Shown here in pieces: positions 25,416 through 37,306 of a stretch of 64,000 nucleotides of DNA. The notes beneath the pieces were generated by a model. It did not search any database and was not told the DNA's origin. It worked only from the letters and a program-made list of their open reading frames with translations. Source of the stretch: Anoplolepis gracilipes (taxonomy: Eukaryota; Arthropoda; Insecta; Hymenoptera; Formicidae); assembly GCF_047496725.1 (NCBI RefSeq), contig NC_132973.1, positions 7,353,233 to 7,417,232 on the forward strand, written 5' to 3'. The position numbers and the translations under genes are program-made. Within the stretch, counting starts at the first letter, position 1. Every line of letters begins with the position of its first letter.

Positions 25416-25881
25416 AGGAAGAGCAGATGGAAATTTATTGTATCTTGCAAAAATTCCTTTGAATCAAATAAAAAATATATAATTCAAAGTAAAGAAAGAA
25501 AGGAATATATTTATAACAATTATAATAATGAACAAAAATACGATAAAAACATTAAAGAGAAAATATAGTCTGTTGTTGAAGAAATTAATATTAGAAAAAT
25601 TTATATTTAATTATTTTCTTCAATTTGCAATGTCAATACAATATCATTTCAGCCATCGTCTGTATTAACGGATCATCGAATATTACCGTTACTGTTGTCG
25701 TATGTTATTGTTTACTAAAAATTCACAAGTGCATTGTTATCCCCCCAGCAATCGTATTTTATTGTATTTTCTCCTACTTAGAACATCTCGAGGATCTTGA
25801 TGCTCTCCTCAAGGAGCTCTCAGTACTCACGTGGTTCCATTATATGGTAGGATAATTAATTAGATTATTATGCAGTAGCAG

Positions 25882-25950
25882 TTACAACATGCCAGCTGCG
25901 AGAAGCAGTGCCATGACCCAGCTAGGATGAAGGATCTCGAAAGGGATCCA
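25882..25950 (-). CDS. candidate last coding exon of a GPI-anchored protein gene
   Basis: On the minus strand, a pyrimidine-rich tract (TTCTTTCTCCCTTCCC, then TTCACAAG) is followed by 22 codons and a TAA stop. The encoded tail ends WVMALLLAAGML: a short hydrophobic C-terminus right before the stop, as expected of a GPI-attachment signal. A minus-strand AATAAA lies about 120 bp beyond the stop (complement of 25758-25763). The acceptor would be AAG rather than the commoner CAG. I found no upstream exon for such a gene, which would lie to the right, and no protein family is recognised. A chance frame inside a conserved non-coding block explains the data almost as well. Confidence 0.3.
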   Translation of the reverse strand, partial: WIPFEILHPSWVMALLLAAGML

Positions 25951-26077
25951 CTTGTGAAGGGAAGGGAGAAAGAACCTCTGCGTCTCGCGAGTCCGGTCAC
26001 AATAATCTCTATTGTTTCTGGCAATTAAACCTCGCGCCTGTCGTCCTCGTAGAAACTCCTGTGGCCCGAGAAGTGGA

Positions 26078-26079
<2 letters not shown>

Positions 26080-26122
<43 letters not shown>
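26080..26122. repeat. CT microsatellite
   Basis: Nearly pure CT repeat inside a CpG-rich island. GA/CT tracts next to islands recur in this window (33215, 35130, 38852, 49877, 55434) and can serve GAGA-type factors, which is inference. Confidence 0.92.
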
Positions 26123-26125
<3 letters not shown>

Positions 26126-27560
26126 CATTTCTTGTGTGAACAGATTACTCTCGATCGTGCGCGACACGTGATTGGCCGCCATTGTCCGCGAGATCCACAG
26201 CGATCCCGAACAAAGAGCTCGTCTGTCATGGTGCCCCATTGTCTCTCGGCTTGTTTGCGTTATCCGCGAGAGGTTGGTTTGCGTTGCGCAAACTTCGACC
26301 CCTTGACACGAACTCTCTACCTCCTTCTCTTTCTCTCTTACTCTTCGCTTCTCGCTCTGAGTCGGCATTTCGCTCGCTGATATCCTTTACGCGCGTTCTC
26401 CGCGTTTCACTGAACGACGACTCAATTAAGTTGAGCCGGTTTAATGCGATTATTGCAAATTCTCGGAGGATTCGAATGCGCGACTCGCTCGTCAGATGAT
26501 CGAGAAGAACGAATAGTTTGCTTCGGCGTGAGACATGTAATTGCATGATTTTAAAAGTTATCTCACACACAGAGTTACATTAGAGAAATGTAATCCGAAT
26601 CTATTTGTTCAATTTTATTCAACTCTATATATATTTTCTACGAATTTCTAAAATCTTTGAGAAAATTAAAATTTAAAAAATTTAGGAAAACTAGAAATTA
26701 AGAGTTGAAACTTTAAGAGATGTTAAAAGTTTTGTATTTAATTTGAATTTTCTCATAAAACTCTTATGCCATGCCATTTTATATTTTTCGATAATTTTCT
26801 CCTTATTGTTAGAACATTTATTGTTAAAACAGTAGAACATTTTTGAATATTTTTTCTAAAGTAATTTTTTTTCATACGTTATATGATTCTTTCATTAAAA
26901 ACAGAACGATGTAAGTTGGAGACAGCCGTCACGTGGTAACGCGTGCACACATCGTCTTACTCTCGCGGCCGATAGTATAGGTATAGGATGTAATAAATTT
27001 CCTTCTTCCGTCGCTCTCTATATTCTCTATGTCGTCACGCGGCACGCTTAGTTGTCTACGTTCGCCGCTTCAGAGGATGATTTATTAACCCTGCCACGTG
27101 ACCCTGTGCAGGATGTCAAAAAGTGGAAATGTTCTTCCTGCGTTTCTCGGCGTATCAAATCTTATCTGCATGCTGTGCTTGTCCTAATGTGCATAATCGA
27201 GTGCGGCTTGTAAGTTCCATCCTTTCGTCAATCGTTTCTTGTTATCGTATTCGACAGTTACGTTTAATTATTTAGCAAACAAAATTACTTTATTCGTCGG
27301 TATTGAAAAATTATCTTTTTAATTTCATGCACGCATGAGTAATGGCTTTGTCCTTTTCGTTTTGTTCCTTTAATTTGATTAATTTAAGTTATGAATTAAT
27401 AGAAAAATTTTTTCTTTGTACTCTCTGTGGGAAAAATGTAGCTTGTGTATCGTATGGAAAAAAATTAATTGGACGAAAAGTTTTATTCTTGTAACAGCGA
27501 GTGCATTACGAGATATTAATTTTGCAACAAAAGGAAAATAAAATAAATACATACAATTGA

Positions 27561-27561
27561 T

Positions 27562-27615
<54 letters not shown>

Positions 27616-27694
27616 GTATATGTATGTATGTATGTATGTATGTATATGTGTATGTATGTATGTATTTATATATATATAATACGTATGTATGTAC
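27561..27694. repeat. compound TA / TATG microsatellite
   Basis: TA units pass into TATG tetranucleotide units and back into TA. A 105-codon minus-strand frame reading through it (27379-27696) is repeat translation. Confidence 0.93.
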
Positions 27695-29419
27695 ATAAAA
27701 TACAGTACGATAGATACAATGAATGGACCTACATATATATTTCTCTATTCGGAAAAATTGAATGATTAAAAAAAGATTTTTTTCTCCTGACGAAAGAGAG
27801 AAAGAGAGAGAGAGAGGAATTGCGTAACACAGAGCTATAGTGTGAGAGTTATAGTATAGAGCTTAATGAATTATCATGTGTATCGTGATAATAAAAGCAG
27901 AAAAATACAATATTCTAAATAATTTATGAGAGATTGTAGTTAGACAATATAAGGACAATATTAAAAGAATCGGTCTGGTATCTATTACAGAAACTATTCG
28001 TTTTTTGTATTAAAATACTAAAACACTAATAAAAATTGAGAGCAATACTAATGGAAATAAATTCTATTGCAGTAACTTGCAATAATTGATCAACTTTTTG
28101 ATAGCATAATTGCTGCGCGCGGTATAAAATATACAATTCCATATTCACAATTGTAAATTATTAAATCAGAACAGTTCGGATTATCGAGAGATGAATAATT
28201 CTTTCAATAATCTTGAATCAATTTTTTTTCAGCAATAAATATCACGGAATATCAGTAATTTATACTACATAAGTCACAATTAAAAATTAGACTTTTTAAA
28301 TCATAGAACTGTAAATTATATCAATAAAGCTTTATGTAATTAAATTATAAGTTAATTTAACAATATTTCTTTAAGTTTCCAAAATTTCAATGACAAATTG
28401 CGATAGAGATTTACAAGAAATTTTTTGTCCACGAGTGATCATGCATTTATTAACGCAAAAATTCGCGCGATTCGCTACCATGGTTCACTATCAATTCCGA
28501 GGGGGTTAATAGCGTTGCTGTAACAATGTGCGTAAAGGCTAACAAAGACGGAAAGAAGAAAGCGACGTGCGAATAGCAAAAATGCATCTTGAAGAATATT
28601 ATTGTGAGCAAAGGGAGCGACGAGCTCAAAGGGGCGTATGTAATGAGAGCGTGTTTTACCACACGTGTTTCGTATCAGTTGAGCTGGCAATGTGACAAAT
28701 GAGAACCGGCAGTCTGTCAGCGCTGCACACAAAGAATGCAGTGATTCATAAGTAATCGCTGGTGCAATATTGTTTAGAAAAGAAGTTGATTTGAAAATTC
28801 TTAGATGTTTTTATCTAAATTTTAGTATCTTATTTTAGTAACTTGTGATAATCGTTATTTCAATTCTGTAAACTTGGACGATTTGTGCTAAAGTTTTTTT
28901 TTTATTTCATTAAAAATTCGTCAAAAAATTGAGTTTGCATTCTTCGGAGAAATATTTATAATCATATTAATATTTATATTTTTTTGCACAATATTGTATA
29001 TACGTAATAATCTTTAATAGCATATATTTATTGTTTCTACTCATGCGGTCGATATCTCGTGGACCGTGGAACTAGAAACGTTTAACGACGATACCGTTTT
29101 ATCATCTTGCTTTCGAGTCTGTTATTTATCACTAGTGATATCGTCGACGCCCTTCGCAACGCAACATCCGCCTTTTGAATGCTTGTATCTAGGCTGCATA
29201 TCGTAAAACGTACGCAAAAAGAGAATTTTTAAAAATATTTTTTAGAGACAATTTTTTTCGCGTTCACGTACACGACATGCAAATATGTAAAACTGCATGG
29301 AAATATTATATGTTGAATATTGTTGAATTTCAAACCTGTCATTTTCCGCATCTGAAAATAGAAAATATACGATAGCTCAATTTTATTCGCTTTTGACGAA
29401 ATAATTAGAGTGAATAATT

Positions 29420-29440
29420 GAGAGAGAGAGAGAGAGAGAG
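29420..29440. repeat. GA microsatellite
   Basis: Ten GA units in AT-rich sequence. Confidence 0.9.
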
Positions 29441-30339
29441 AAAAAGAGACTCTATTTTAGAGAAACTGTCAAAGGTTAAACTATTTTCGATTTACGAATA
29501 GTTATCTATAGGCTGCTGTAAAGATACCGAATGACATTTTAAGAATAAATCAATAACGCATGAGTTAATCGATTTAAAACAGTTTGCATTTTACATCTAA
29601 AAAGTAAAAAAATTTCGAGACTCTAAAAAATTTAAAACATAACTTTAATCATATAAATTTATTATTTATTTTTAATATATCCTATAGCAAAAGAATTTTA
29701 TTTTTTATTAAATTTTTATTTAATTATTAGTTTATTTAATTATTAGTTATTTGTGATGTTTACAAAAGTTTTATTCTGAAGAATTTTAATGTAACGACAA
29801 TAAAGTATAATATTCGTGATTTAGGGATATTCGATAAAAGAAGAGTAAGGAATTTAGAAAGGTCTTAGAAAGGACGAACTTCGAGAGGACGATGCGGTAT
29901 CAAGATACCGAACAATGGTTGTCTACTGAACCGTCTGACACCGTGATCTAAGTCGCAGGAGTAAAGGAAGTTCTACTTTGAGATAATGTCGAGATGCATC
30001 GCTTCGGGCTTTGATCTATCGTCGCGCAATTAGAGACGATGAAGTTCGACGATGCGGAAATTGCTGCATCTCTGACAGATTACGACGAGGGCAATTAATT
30101 ATAAAAAATTTTCCAGTAAATAATTTTAATAATTCTAGTTAATAATATTAAATAATCTCTGTAATTAATTTCACTCATTACACTCATTCACATATTTAGC
30201 ATAAGATGAGTGACGATAATTAACATCGTATTGACATAGTGAAGATATAGTAAGATAATTTTTTATTTAAAAATTAAAAATACGTGAACTGTTAAATGTA
30301 TTGTGAAAATAAATTTAACTAATTAGGAATATATATATG

Positions 30340-30708
30340 TATAATTGGTAAAAAACCTGCTAATGACAGATTCTTGAGATCATTTGGAGTCGATTTTTTT
30401 TTCAACGAAAATATTGAGGGACGTCATCATTTTTTGCAAGTTTCCAATTTTTGTTATTATATAATATCTTTATATTAAAGCCTTAAATTAAAATTCTATT
30501 AGAATAAACTCTATCTGAAATTAACTGAAAAATGTAGTTTTCGTAATTTTTTAACTTCAAAAAGTTTAATTTGCGAAAAGCGCCTTTTTTTCAATCACTT
30601 AGAACTCGGAAATTATTGATGCCTCGACATTTTCGCTGAAAAAAAATCGTCTTCAAATGATCTCAAGAATCTACCAGCAGGTTTTTCACTAATTATCGGA
30701 CACCCTAT
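30340..30708. mobile_element. MITE-like element with 80-90-bp inverted ends, one end eroded
   Basis: The left part reads GTAAAAAACCTGCTAATGAC then ATTCTTGAGATCATTTGGAG. The right part, on the other strand, reads GTGAAAAACCTGCTGGTAG then ATTCTTGAGATCATTTGAAG. Both run on into CGATTTTTTTTCA-CGAAAAT-GAGG. The right terminus carries an outer AGGGTGTCCGATAATTAG, typical of insect DNA transposon ends, whereas the left terminus stops short at AATTGGTAAAA. About 10 bp therefore appear lost on the left. No transposase frame is present. Flanking duplications are unclear because both flanks are ATATGTATA-like. Confidence 0.75.
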
Positions 30709-31400
30709 GTATACATTTTTTTTTCTCGTGTATTTACTTTAAAATACAGATTATGAAAAATTATTAAATTATATAAAATTGTTAAAAAATATAATATTAA
30801 TTTTATCTGTGTGATGATTTAAATTTTTGTTTCATCTTGATACATTTATAAGATGAACATCTGTTATCGAAATATCGATTTTAGTCGATGCGTGACAATG
30901 ATGATCTTTGATTATACGCGTTTGTACGATGTATCGACGGGAATGAATAAACGCGGTAATTTCGAGCCTTGCAAGTTTCCTGGAGTGTTGTTATTCATTA
31001 GGAACACCTGTATGTCGTGTAATCACAATGCAACACCGCTGTAAATGAGACCAGATGCAGCGAGTATGCATTACGGATGCACACGCATGTACGACGTCGC
31101 AACAAGAGGCGCGAATAGCTAGTTCGAGGATACCTTGGATCATTGTCAATGCTTTTCAACCGTTAACGTATGAGCATTTTGAATTATCCAACGATACTAT
31201 TGAATAACTACTATTATGCTGCTGTCTTAAAAGCAGCTGCCTTACAACCTTGACGTCATCTGCTAAATTCGTAATAAGTAATTGAATAAAATAAAATATG
31301 TTTTATATTGAGAGAGGTAGCCTCACTTGTGTGTATTTTATGTATTTGTGATATATTGTTAATATATAATTCTATATAATTTTATAATATACAATTATTA

Positions 31401-31468
31401 TAGTTATTATATATTATTATTATTATTATTATTATAGTTATTATATATTATTATTATTATTATTATTG
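31401..31468. repeat. 34-bp tandem pair, ATT-rich
   Basis: Two copies of a unit beginning TAGTTATTATATATTATTAT, at 31401 and 31435. TATTATTATATA-rich sequence follows to about 31500. Confidence 0.85.
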
Positions 31469-33294
31469 TTATTATTATTATATATATATAATATTATTAT
31501 ATATGTATATAGCAACAGTTTTTGATCTATTGATAAATTTTTCAACGACAGATGCTTTAACGAATCCAAAATACACATTTCTCAGGTAAAATTATTTGCA
31601 TTCTGAAATCTCGGATTGGCGTTTTTCCACGAAATAAATGCCTCAATTAAACTCGCCTTCGCAATCGTTGAGAAATTTCGTGCTGGTCTATTAACGATAG
31701 CGCGCTGGTCTAAGGGGTACAGGAGCAGAAGAAAGGAGGGAAGGAGGACGCTGAATCTACGATACCGAGGGTATTAGCGTGTTGTTGTGCTGACTTTTAA
31801 TTGCGCACATGGTCGACGCCTTGCATTCTCGATAAGGGACAATTATTATCGCCGATAGTCTCGGAACAACGCCCCCTCGCTCCGTCGACTGTACGTACAC
31901 CGGGTGTCGCGAGCGAAACAATGGGTCCTCTTATATTTCGCCGCCTGTCCCACCTTAGGGGTCTTTGTGCCGAAAAAATGCACCTCATTTAGCCTCGACT
32001 CGGTGCACACGGCGAAAGCGGGAGACCGCTATTCTATGTGGTTGAACCGGTGTCTCTCATTCTGATTTATTTTTCGCGTAGGAAATTAATGAAACTTTAT
32101 TTTCCGAATCTCTTTTGAAAACTTTTCGAATTTTACCATTATCAATTTTATAATACTTCGTATTTGTATCAATTTTATTACGAATATAAAAAAAAATGAA
32201 AAACATTATGTAAGATAGAACTATAAGATTATAATATTATTTCTTTACACAAAAATATAATTTTACTATTTCAGTTTTAAACATCTCTCTCTATAAAAAA
32301 AGAAATTTATACATAACATCATAAATATTTAATATATATAATATTCCAAAAATTTTATTTTTTAAATAAAGTAATTGATTTCTCTCTCCTTCTCTCTAAT
32401 ATTTTCTTCTTCTCTGGATGAAAACTGATCGTAAAAAAAATACCTTGGTAGGATTAAGTCATCGATGAACGTTGAGTCACGAAATGGTGATCTCGCGAAT
32501 TTTATCAAGGTGCGTAACAGACGAAAGAGATTACTGCCCTCGGCTGGATAAGGACGAACTGCAAATCGCATTAGAAGATTTCTGAGACGCGACGGATGCA
32601 ATTACACGAAAGTTCATTTTATTCCCTCGTCTCCGGTGAGGAAGAGAATTGGCTTCCTGAGATAATCGGAAGAGAAAGAGGGAAACTGTGAGATTCCTCG
32701 CGAAGACACGGCTAGTCGATGAGAGCGATTCGCTTACGCAATCGGGGATTTAACTATGAGGGAGCGGGAGCAAGGAAAATAAAGATGAGAGACTATGAAA
32801 AGCTATCACTTTTATCATTTCTGTATAATAGACGCCCGCGATTTATCTGTCTGTCGACATATGTAAAGATATCTTATTAAATACTCAATTACAGTACCAT
32901 ATATTATGTATTCAATTTAAACATTATATGTTTTCTTTGTGAAATATTAAACTCTCATCTAAACTTAATTTCTTATAACTTATAACTTATATTCTAACTT
33001 TCGTGTGTTTAATTGAAATGCATAATAAAAAATGACAGAAAATACGTCATTTGAATATCAACATGGAAAAACTGAGGAGTCGCGCGAAAATTTCGCAGCG
33101 TTCCTGGATACATCGTGGATGGGAGAGCGCGTGGATCGTCTCTCGCAAACTATCCAATCATCTAATTCCGCGATGCAATCGCGACGCATGCGCACCCCTG
33201 TGTTTCTCCCTACTCTCTCTCTCTCTCTCTCTTTCTTCCTCCCTCTTCTCTGGAAGAGCGCGTTGGAGTGACCAGCCCTCGTTCCGGTTTCGGC

Positions 33295-33532
33295 TCAGTG
33301 TCTCGGCGCGTTTCGTATCGTGTACATTGCGTTCACAGCATCCTAGGAAGACGCAGGAAGAGCAGGGAACATCGAAGATGATTATCATATTTCGAGACTA
33401 TGCGAAATTTGTTTGCATTGAAACGCAATCTATCTCTTCATTTCAAACTTTTCGCAAATTTAGTGATTTGTCTATCTTTTTTCTAAACGAATCGAGACGA
33501 CGGCGGATGTCGAATTTCTCTAATGGTTGAAC
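33295..33532 (+). promoter_or_regulatory. weak candidate transcription start and first exon
   Basis: TCAGTG at 33295 matches the arthropod initiator, lies in a CpG-rich block just after a CT/TTCC pyrimidine tract, and is followed about 235 bp later by AACAAGTAAGT, a strong donor. An ATG at 33379 opens a frame that stops just before the donor. Short motifs like these are frequent by chance, and no TATA box or downstream element fits. Treat as a site to test, not a promoter call. Confidence 0.15.
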
Positions 33533-35126
33533 AAGTAAGTTGTTTCGAATTATCAACGTATAAATATATTTGTTGAAAGTCGCTCTTATAAATTAATTTT
33601 ATAAACTTTGATAAACTTTAAATAAACTTTTTTACATAATGAAAAGCAAATATGATTATAGATAAAAAAAGTACTAGTGAAATTCTATTACAAAATAGGA
33701 GAAAACCGATTTGATATATTACGATATTATTGATATTTATAATATATTACAAAAAAAAAAGTAATATATCAATCTTTAAATTTTGAATTTACGTGTGTGT
33801 GTAATAAATTAGAGGATAACAAATTAAAAAATGTTTTATGTATTTCAAGGGTACTTTATTAATAATTATTTAATATTTAAATACTAATTGATATTTTATA
33901 ATTTGTTTGAAAAAATTTATAAAATATTCCAACTCGTTCTTTGTAGACTTTTAAAAAATTAATTTGCCCGAACAAGGAAATCAGTCGCGCGTCTATCGTA
34001 ATAAATCACTTATTGTAATATATTATACTTGCGCGTTGCATTTTGTGGTTCATATAATTCTGGCTATAAATCCAATTTGAGAGATTTACAATGTAGGATC
34101 GGCGAGAATTGTCGTTTCTGGGCGATAACTTATCTATTCTAATGAGGCTAATCCCGCGGTGTGGTTCACTCGGGCAAGGTTTCTCGAAAGGCGCGTCTCA
34201 GGTTTGCGCTCACCTCTCTTTTAACGATCGCAAATTTATTATTATTTATTGCACGCTCTTTACAACGTGGTCATGTGTGACGTCGTCGGTTTTGCACACA
34301 AGTAGTAACTCGACTCACATTTCACGACCACCCTCATTTAAATTCGATCACGGTGGCTCTTTAACGGTCTCCAACCAACCCGAACATGAGACCAACAAAT
34401 GCTCTTGTAAATACGAAGCTCGGATATATTGGATGACGAAAATAACTTGTATAGTTAGCAGAAAATTTTCATCGTTAGAATTTTTAATTAATGTGTATTT
34501 TTAATAATGATTTTAATTCTTGAAAATTAAGGAAAAATTACGTTTTAACATTTATTTACAAGGACTATCAAGTTTATACATTTTATTGAATTATTGATAT
34601 ACTTATAGAAGGTATTGTTTGTTTAGGTTCTGAGAGATGTATTGCATTTTTGCGGAATTGCAATTTGAGATCTAAATAACTAGATATTTAATATCGCGAG
34701 CGTTAGAAATTCATAATAAACAATATTCTCTGTTGGGGAAATTTTTCATAAAAGCAAAGGACCAACTTTTCATGATTCTGAAAATATTTTGCATTTTAAC
34801 TTAAATTGATATTAAAATCTCAGTATTAATTTATTATTAAAAACTTACTGATCAAGCAAAAATTTAGAGTTTGTTTTTTTATTAAAAAAATGAAATAAAT
34901 ACACACAAAAATCGATAGAGGCAAGTGTACCGTATGAGAATTAAGGTCAAAAGTTATACGCATTTTTCATAGCGTAACAAATCGCTCAAATGTGTTGCAA
35001 TAAAAAATACATCATTTCGGAACCATCAGGCTGTCGGTTGATCGAGTCTAAGTCGTTTCACGAGCAATCGCGAGTCTCCGCTTGATCCAGAATCAAGAGC
35101 TCTCGTGGGAAACGAAAGAGAGGGAG

Positions 35127-35160
<34 letters not shown>

Positions 35161-36129
35161 GTCTGGTAGTTCGGGAAACATTTCACGAAACATATTTCCC
35201 CGACTACCTTAGTTCTTTTTTCGAGTCTTTTTGTGGAACCCAATAGTCCCTACTTGACGGTGATTCTTTGTCGACGTCCTTTTGACTCGCAGGATTACTT
35301 TCAGAAAAAATGGAAAAGTAAAAGAAAAAGAACGAGATAAGCGAATTGTGTTGGTAGAAAGTTACGTGAATTCCCGGGGAAAATTCCGACTATGAAATCA
35401 AATTTTCGCGATGGACTCGCGAGAATATCAAGAAAATGAGAAAAAGCAGACGATCTTGAAACTAGTTTTATTGATATCTCTGTCATAGTAGTTATATAGT
35501 GTCTAAAAAAAATCTTTCTTTGTGTGCATGTTTTTTATTTTTAAATTTATTTAATACAACAAAGTTATATATTCACATAAAGAGAATTAATTTCATGATG
35601 GGTCGGTTTGGACAAGATTGTCTCTACGAAAGCAGCATCTCTATTATCACCGGACTTGGCATTTCCGTTTCCACGTCAGCGAGCGTTTCTTATCGCACGA
35701 ATTTTCTGCCTTGTTTTCCTAAGTGCCAGTTGGAGAATGCAATCGCATGATAAAGTAGTTCTTTTGTAAATGAGACTTGCAGGAATATTGTTCTCGATTG
35801 TAGGAGATGCTGTCAGAATTGTCTTTTCTGTTGCGGAGAGGCAATATTTGTATAAAAAATTTACAACGTACTATTTTACATGAAAAAATTATTGAGAAAT
35901 ATTTACATTTATATATTAAATATATAATATGTATAATAGTATAATAATTATAATTATATATAAATATAATATAATTATACAATATATTATAAATTATGTA
36001 TAATTATATATATAATTTATAATATATGTGTAATTATATGTATAATTTATTAGGTTTTAAAAATGATCAATATTTATATATAATTATATGAAATTTTTTT
36101 TTATGATTACTGTGTCATATATTGTAACA

Positions 36130-36870
36130 AATTAACCGAGATTAGTAGAAGAAAATGAGAATTTTTGTTGACCTCATTCGATGGCGAGTTTCCCGCCTTA
36201 TTTTCTCAGGTTAACGCGCGACTACGTGCAAATATAACGGCGCCACATTGTTAAACGCAACAATCGCAAACTACGCAGATATATTTCGTTTTACAGCGCG
36301 CAGAGATTATGTTGCCGTGATATTTGCGGTTGCCATTATAATTCATTTTGTTTACTTCTAGTCCTATTATTTTTAGCGTCAAAGTGAGACCAAACGGGAT
36401 CGTATTCTCTTTTGAAAGGTATCCCGAGGAAATCTTTCAAAAGTAATTCTTTCAGGAGTAATCCTCACTTTTGACGCGGTTTTGCAGCGTAAAATATAAT
36501 TTTACAAGAAGAAAATAATTCCTTTTTTTTTTCTCAAGAAAATTGTAGGAGTTTTCGAATTTTTCTCTTGCTTTATTTTTTACGATTTAGAGTCCCAGAA
36601 TTTTCTTAATTACTTTAACTACAGATAAATGCGGCAGTTATTATCTTGATCGAAATGAGAAAGACGACGTTCGGCGCATACTAACGTAATTAACGAGCCG
36701 TTAATTTATAATCGCTGCGTTTCGCTTTGTTCGTTCGTTCGTTCGTTCGTTCGTTCGTTCGTTTACCGACCACTTATAGTCGCACGGCATATATTGTTCT
36801 ATCACGAACGCATAAATTCTAATATATGGCGGTTATGTCTGTCGGCGACATATTTCACAACGGGGAGAGG
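36130..36870. other. two adjacent GC-richer islands
   Basis: At 36130-36370 the sequence is GC-richer with homeodomain- and forkhead-type words (GCCATTATAATTCATTTTG, GTTTAC). At 36640-36860 it has TACGTAATTAACGAG-like and CGTTAATTTATAATCG words flanking a GTTC tetranucleotide repeat. No frames of note. The pattern suggests regulatory DNA. Cross-species conservation is untested. Confidence 0.3.
36729..36762. repeat. GTTC tetranucleotide repeat
   Basis: Eight to nine GTTC units, the only clear GC-containing tetranucleotide repeat of this purity in the window. Confidence 0.93.
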
Positions 36871-37004
36871 AATTAATCTTGGGTCTGCGAGCTTTGGGAA
36901 TTAAAAAAAGTAGCTGCGCGCCAGAGTTTGCATCATCTTTTTTCAATATATATATATATGTTCTTATTTATTTCTTTATACCGCCTTGTCATTTGCATTT
37001 GATC

Positions 37005-37040
<36 letters not shown>

Positions 37041-37226
37041 GGCCAAAAATATATCACCTTTAGGATTTGTGAGCATAAATTTAATTTAATTTACTTACTT
37101 ACAAAATTAATTTTTTATATTATTTTATGAAAAATATTTTATTTGGTAAGTTGTATTTACTATCAAAACATATATTATGATATTATAAACATCCATGCAC
37201 TTTGAATAAAATTATACTCAAAAATA

Positions 37227-37229
<3 letters not shown>

Positions 37230-37306
<77 letters not shown>
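37230..37306. repeat. compound TA / GT microsatellite
   Basis: About 30 TA units (37230-37290) run into eight GT units (37291-37306). A second TA tract lies at 37009-37038. Between the two, the word CCGGCCAAAAATATATCACC resembles Tc1-like transposon termini from memory. Confidence 0.93.

Larger units (their letters stand above)
23492..25768. other. intronic stretch, no + strand exon recognised
   Basis: Contains an F/Y-rich low-complexity frame (23619-23816), a GC-richer block with CATCATCGATGGCCGCG near 23920-24050, a poly-T run (24927-24951) and a G run (25401-25415). A 133-codon minus-strand frame at 24914-25315 ends in a lysine run produced by the poly-T tract and is not a credible gene. 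TTTATT at 25758-25763 is a minus-strand AATAAA, relevant to the candidate exon at 25882-25950. Confidence 0.55.
25951..30339. other. intronic stretch with several GC-richer islands
   Basis: The stretch opens with a GC-rich block to about 26500 containing a CT tract (26080-26122) and an E-box CACGTG at about 26164. Frames of 105-122 codons there are CT/GA-repeat translations on both strands. Another island at 26900-27230 has two CACGTG-type cores and TGATTTATTAACC. A compound TA/TATG repeat (27561-27694), a GA tract (29420-29440), a GC-richer patch at 29040-29220 and a 7-bp-stem hairpin CGGTATCAAGATACCG (near 29900) complete the list. No gene recognised. Confidence 0.55.
30709..36129. other. 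intronic stretch with microsatellites and candidate promoter-like block
   Basis: Includes a 34-bp tandem ATT-rich pair (31401-31468), a CpG-rich block at 31640-32060 and a block at 33040-33540. The latter has a CT tract, an arthropod-type initiator TCAGTG (33295) and a strong GTAAGT splice-donor sequence at 33533. A GC-richer patch lies at 34090-34420, a GA tract near 35131-35156, and highly AT-rich sequence at 35880-36060. Frames of 131 codons (34109-34504) and 159 codons (33051-33530) have no recognisable domains. Confidence 0.5.

Noticed and set aside
26009..26570. Several 105-122-codon frames on both strands
   Set aside because: They are translations of the CT/GA microsatellite and neighbouring CpG-rich DNA, giving Ser/Leu or Arg/Glu runs on opposite strands.
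31381..31500. Regular spacing of repeats considered as a CRISPR array
   Set aside because: It is a two-copy AT-rich tandem repeat in insect DNA with no spacers.
31551..31585. 34-nt possible + strand exon (CGACAG acceptor, CTCAG/GTAAAA donor), open in the metalloproteinase phase
   Set aside because: Weak pyrimidine tract, AT-rich content and no resemblance to MMP sequence. Decoy exons of this size are expected in an intron this long.
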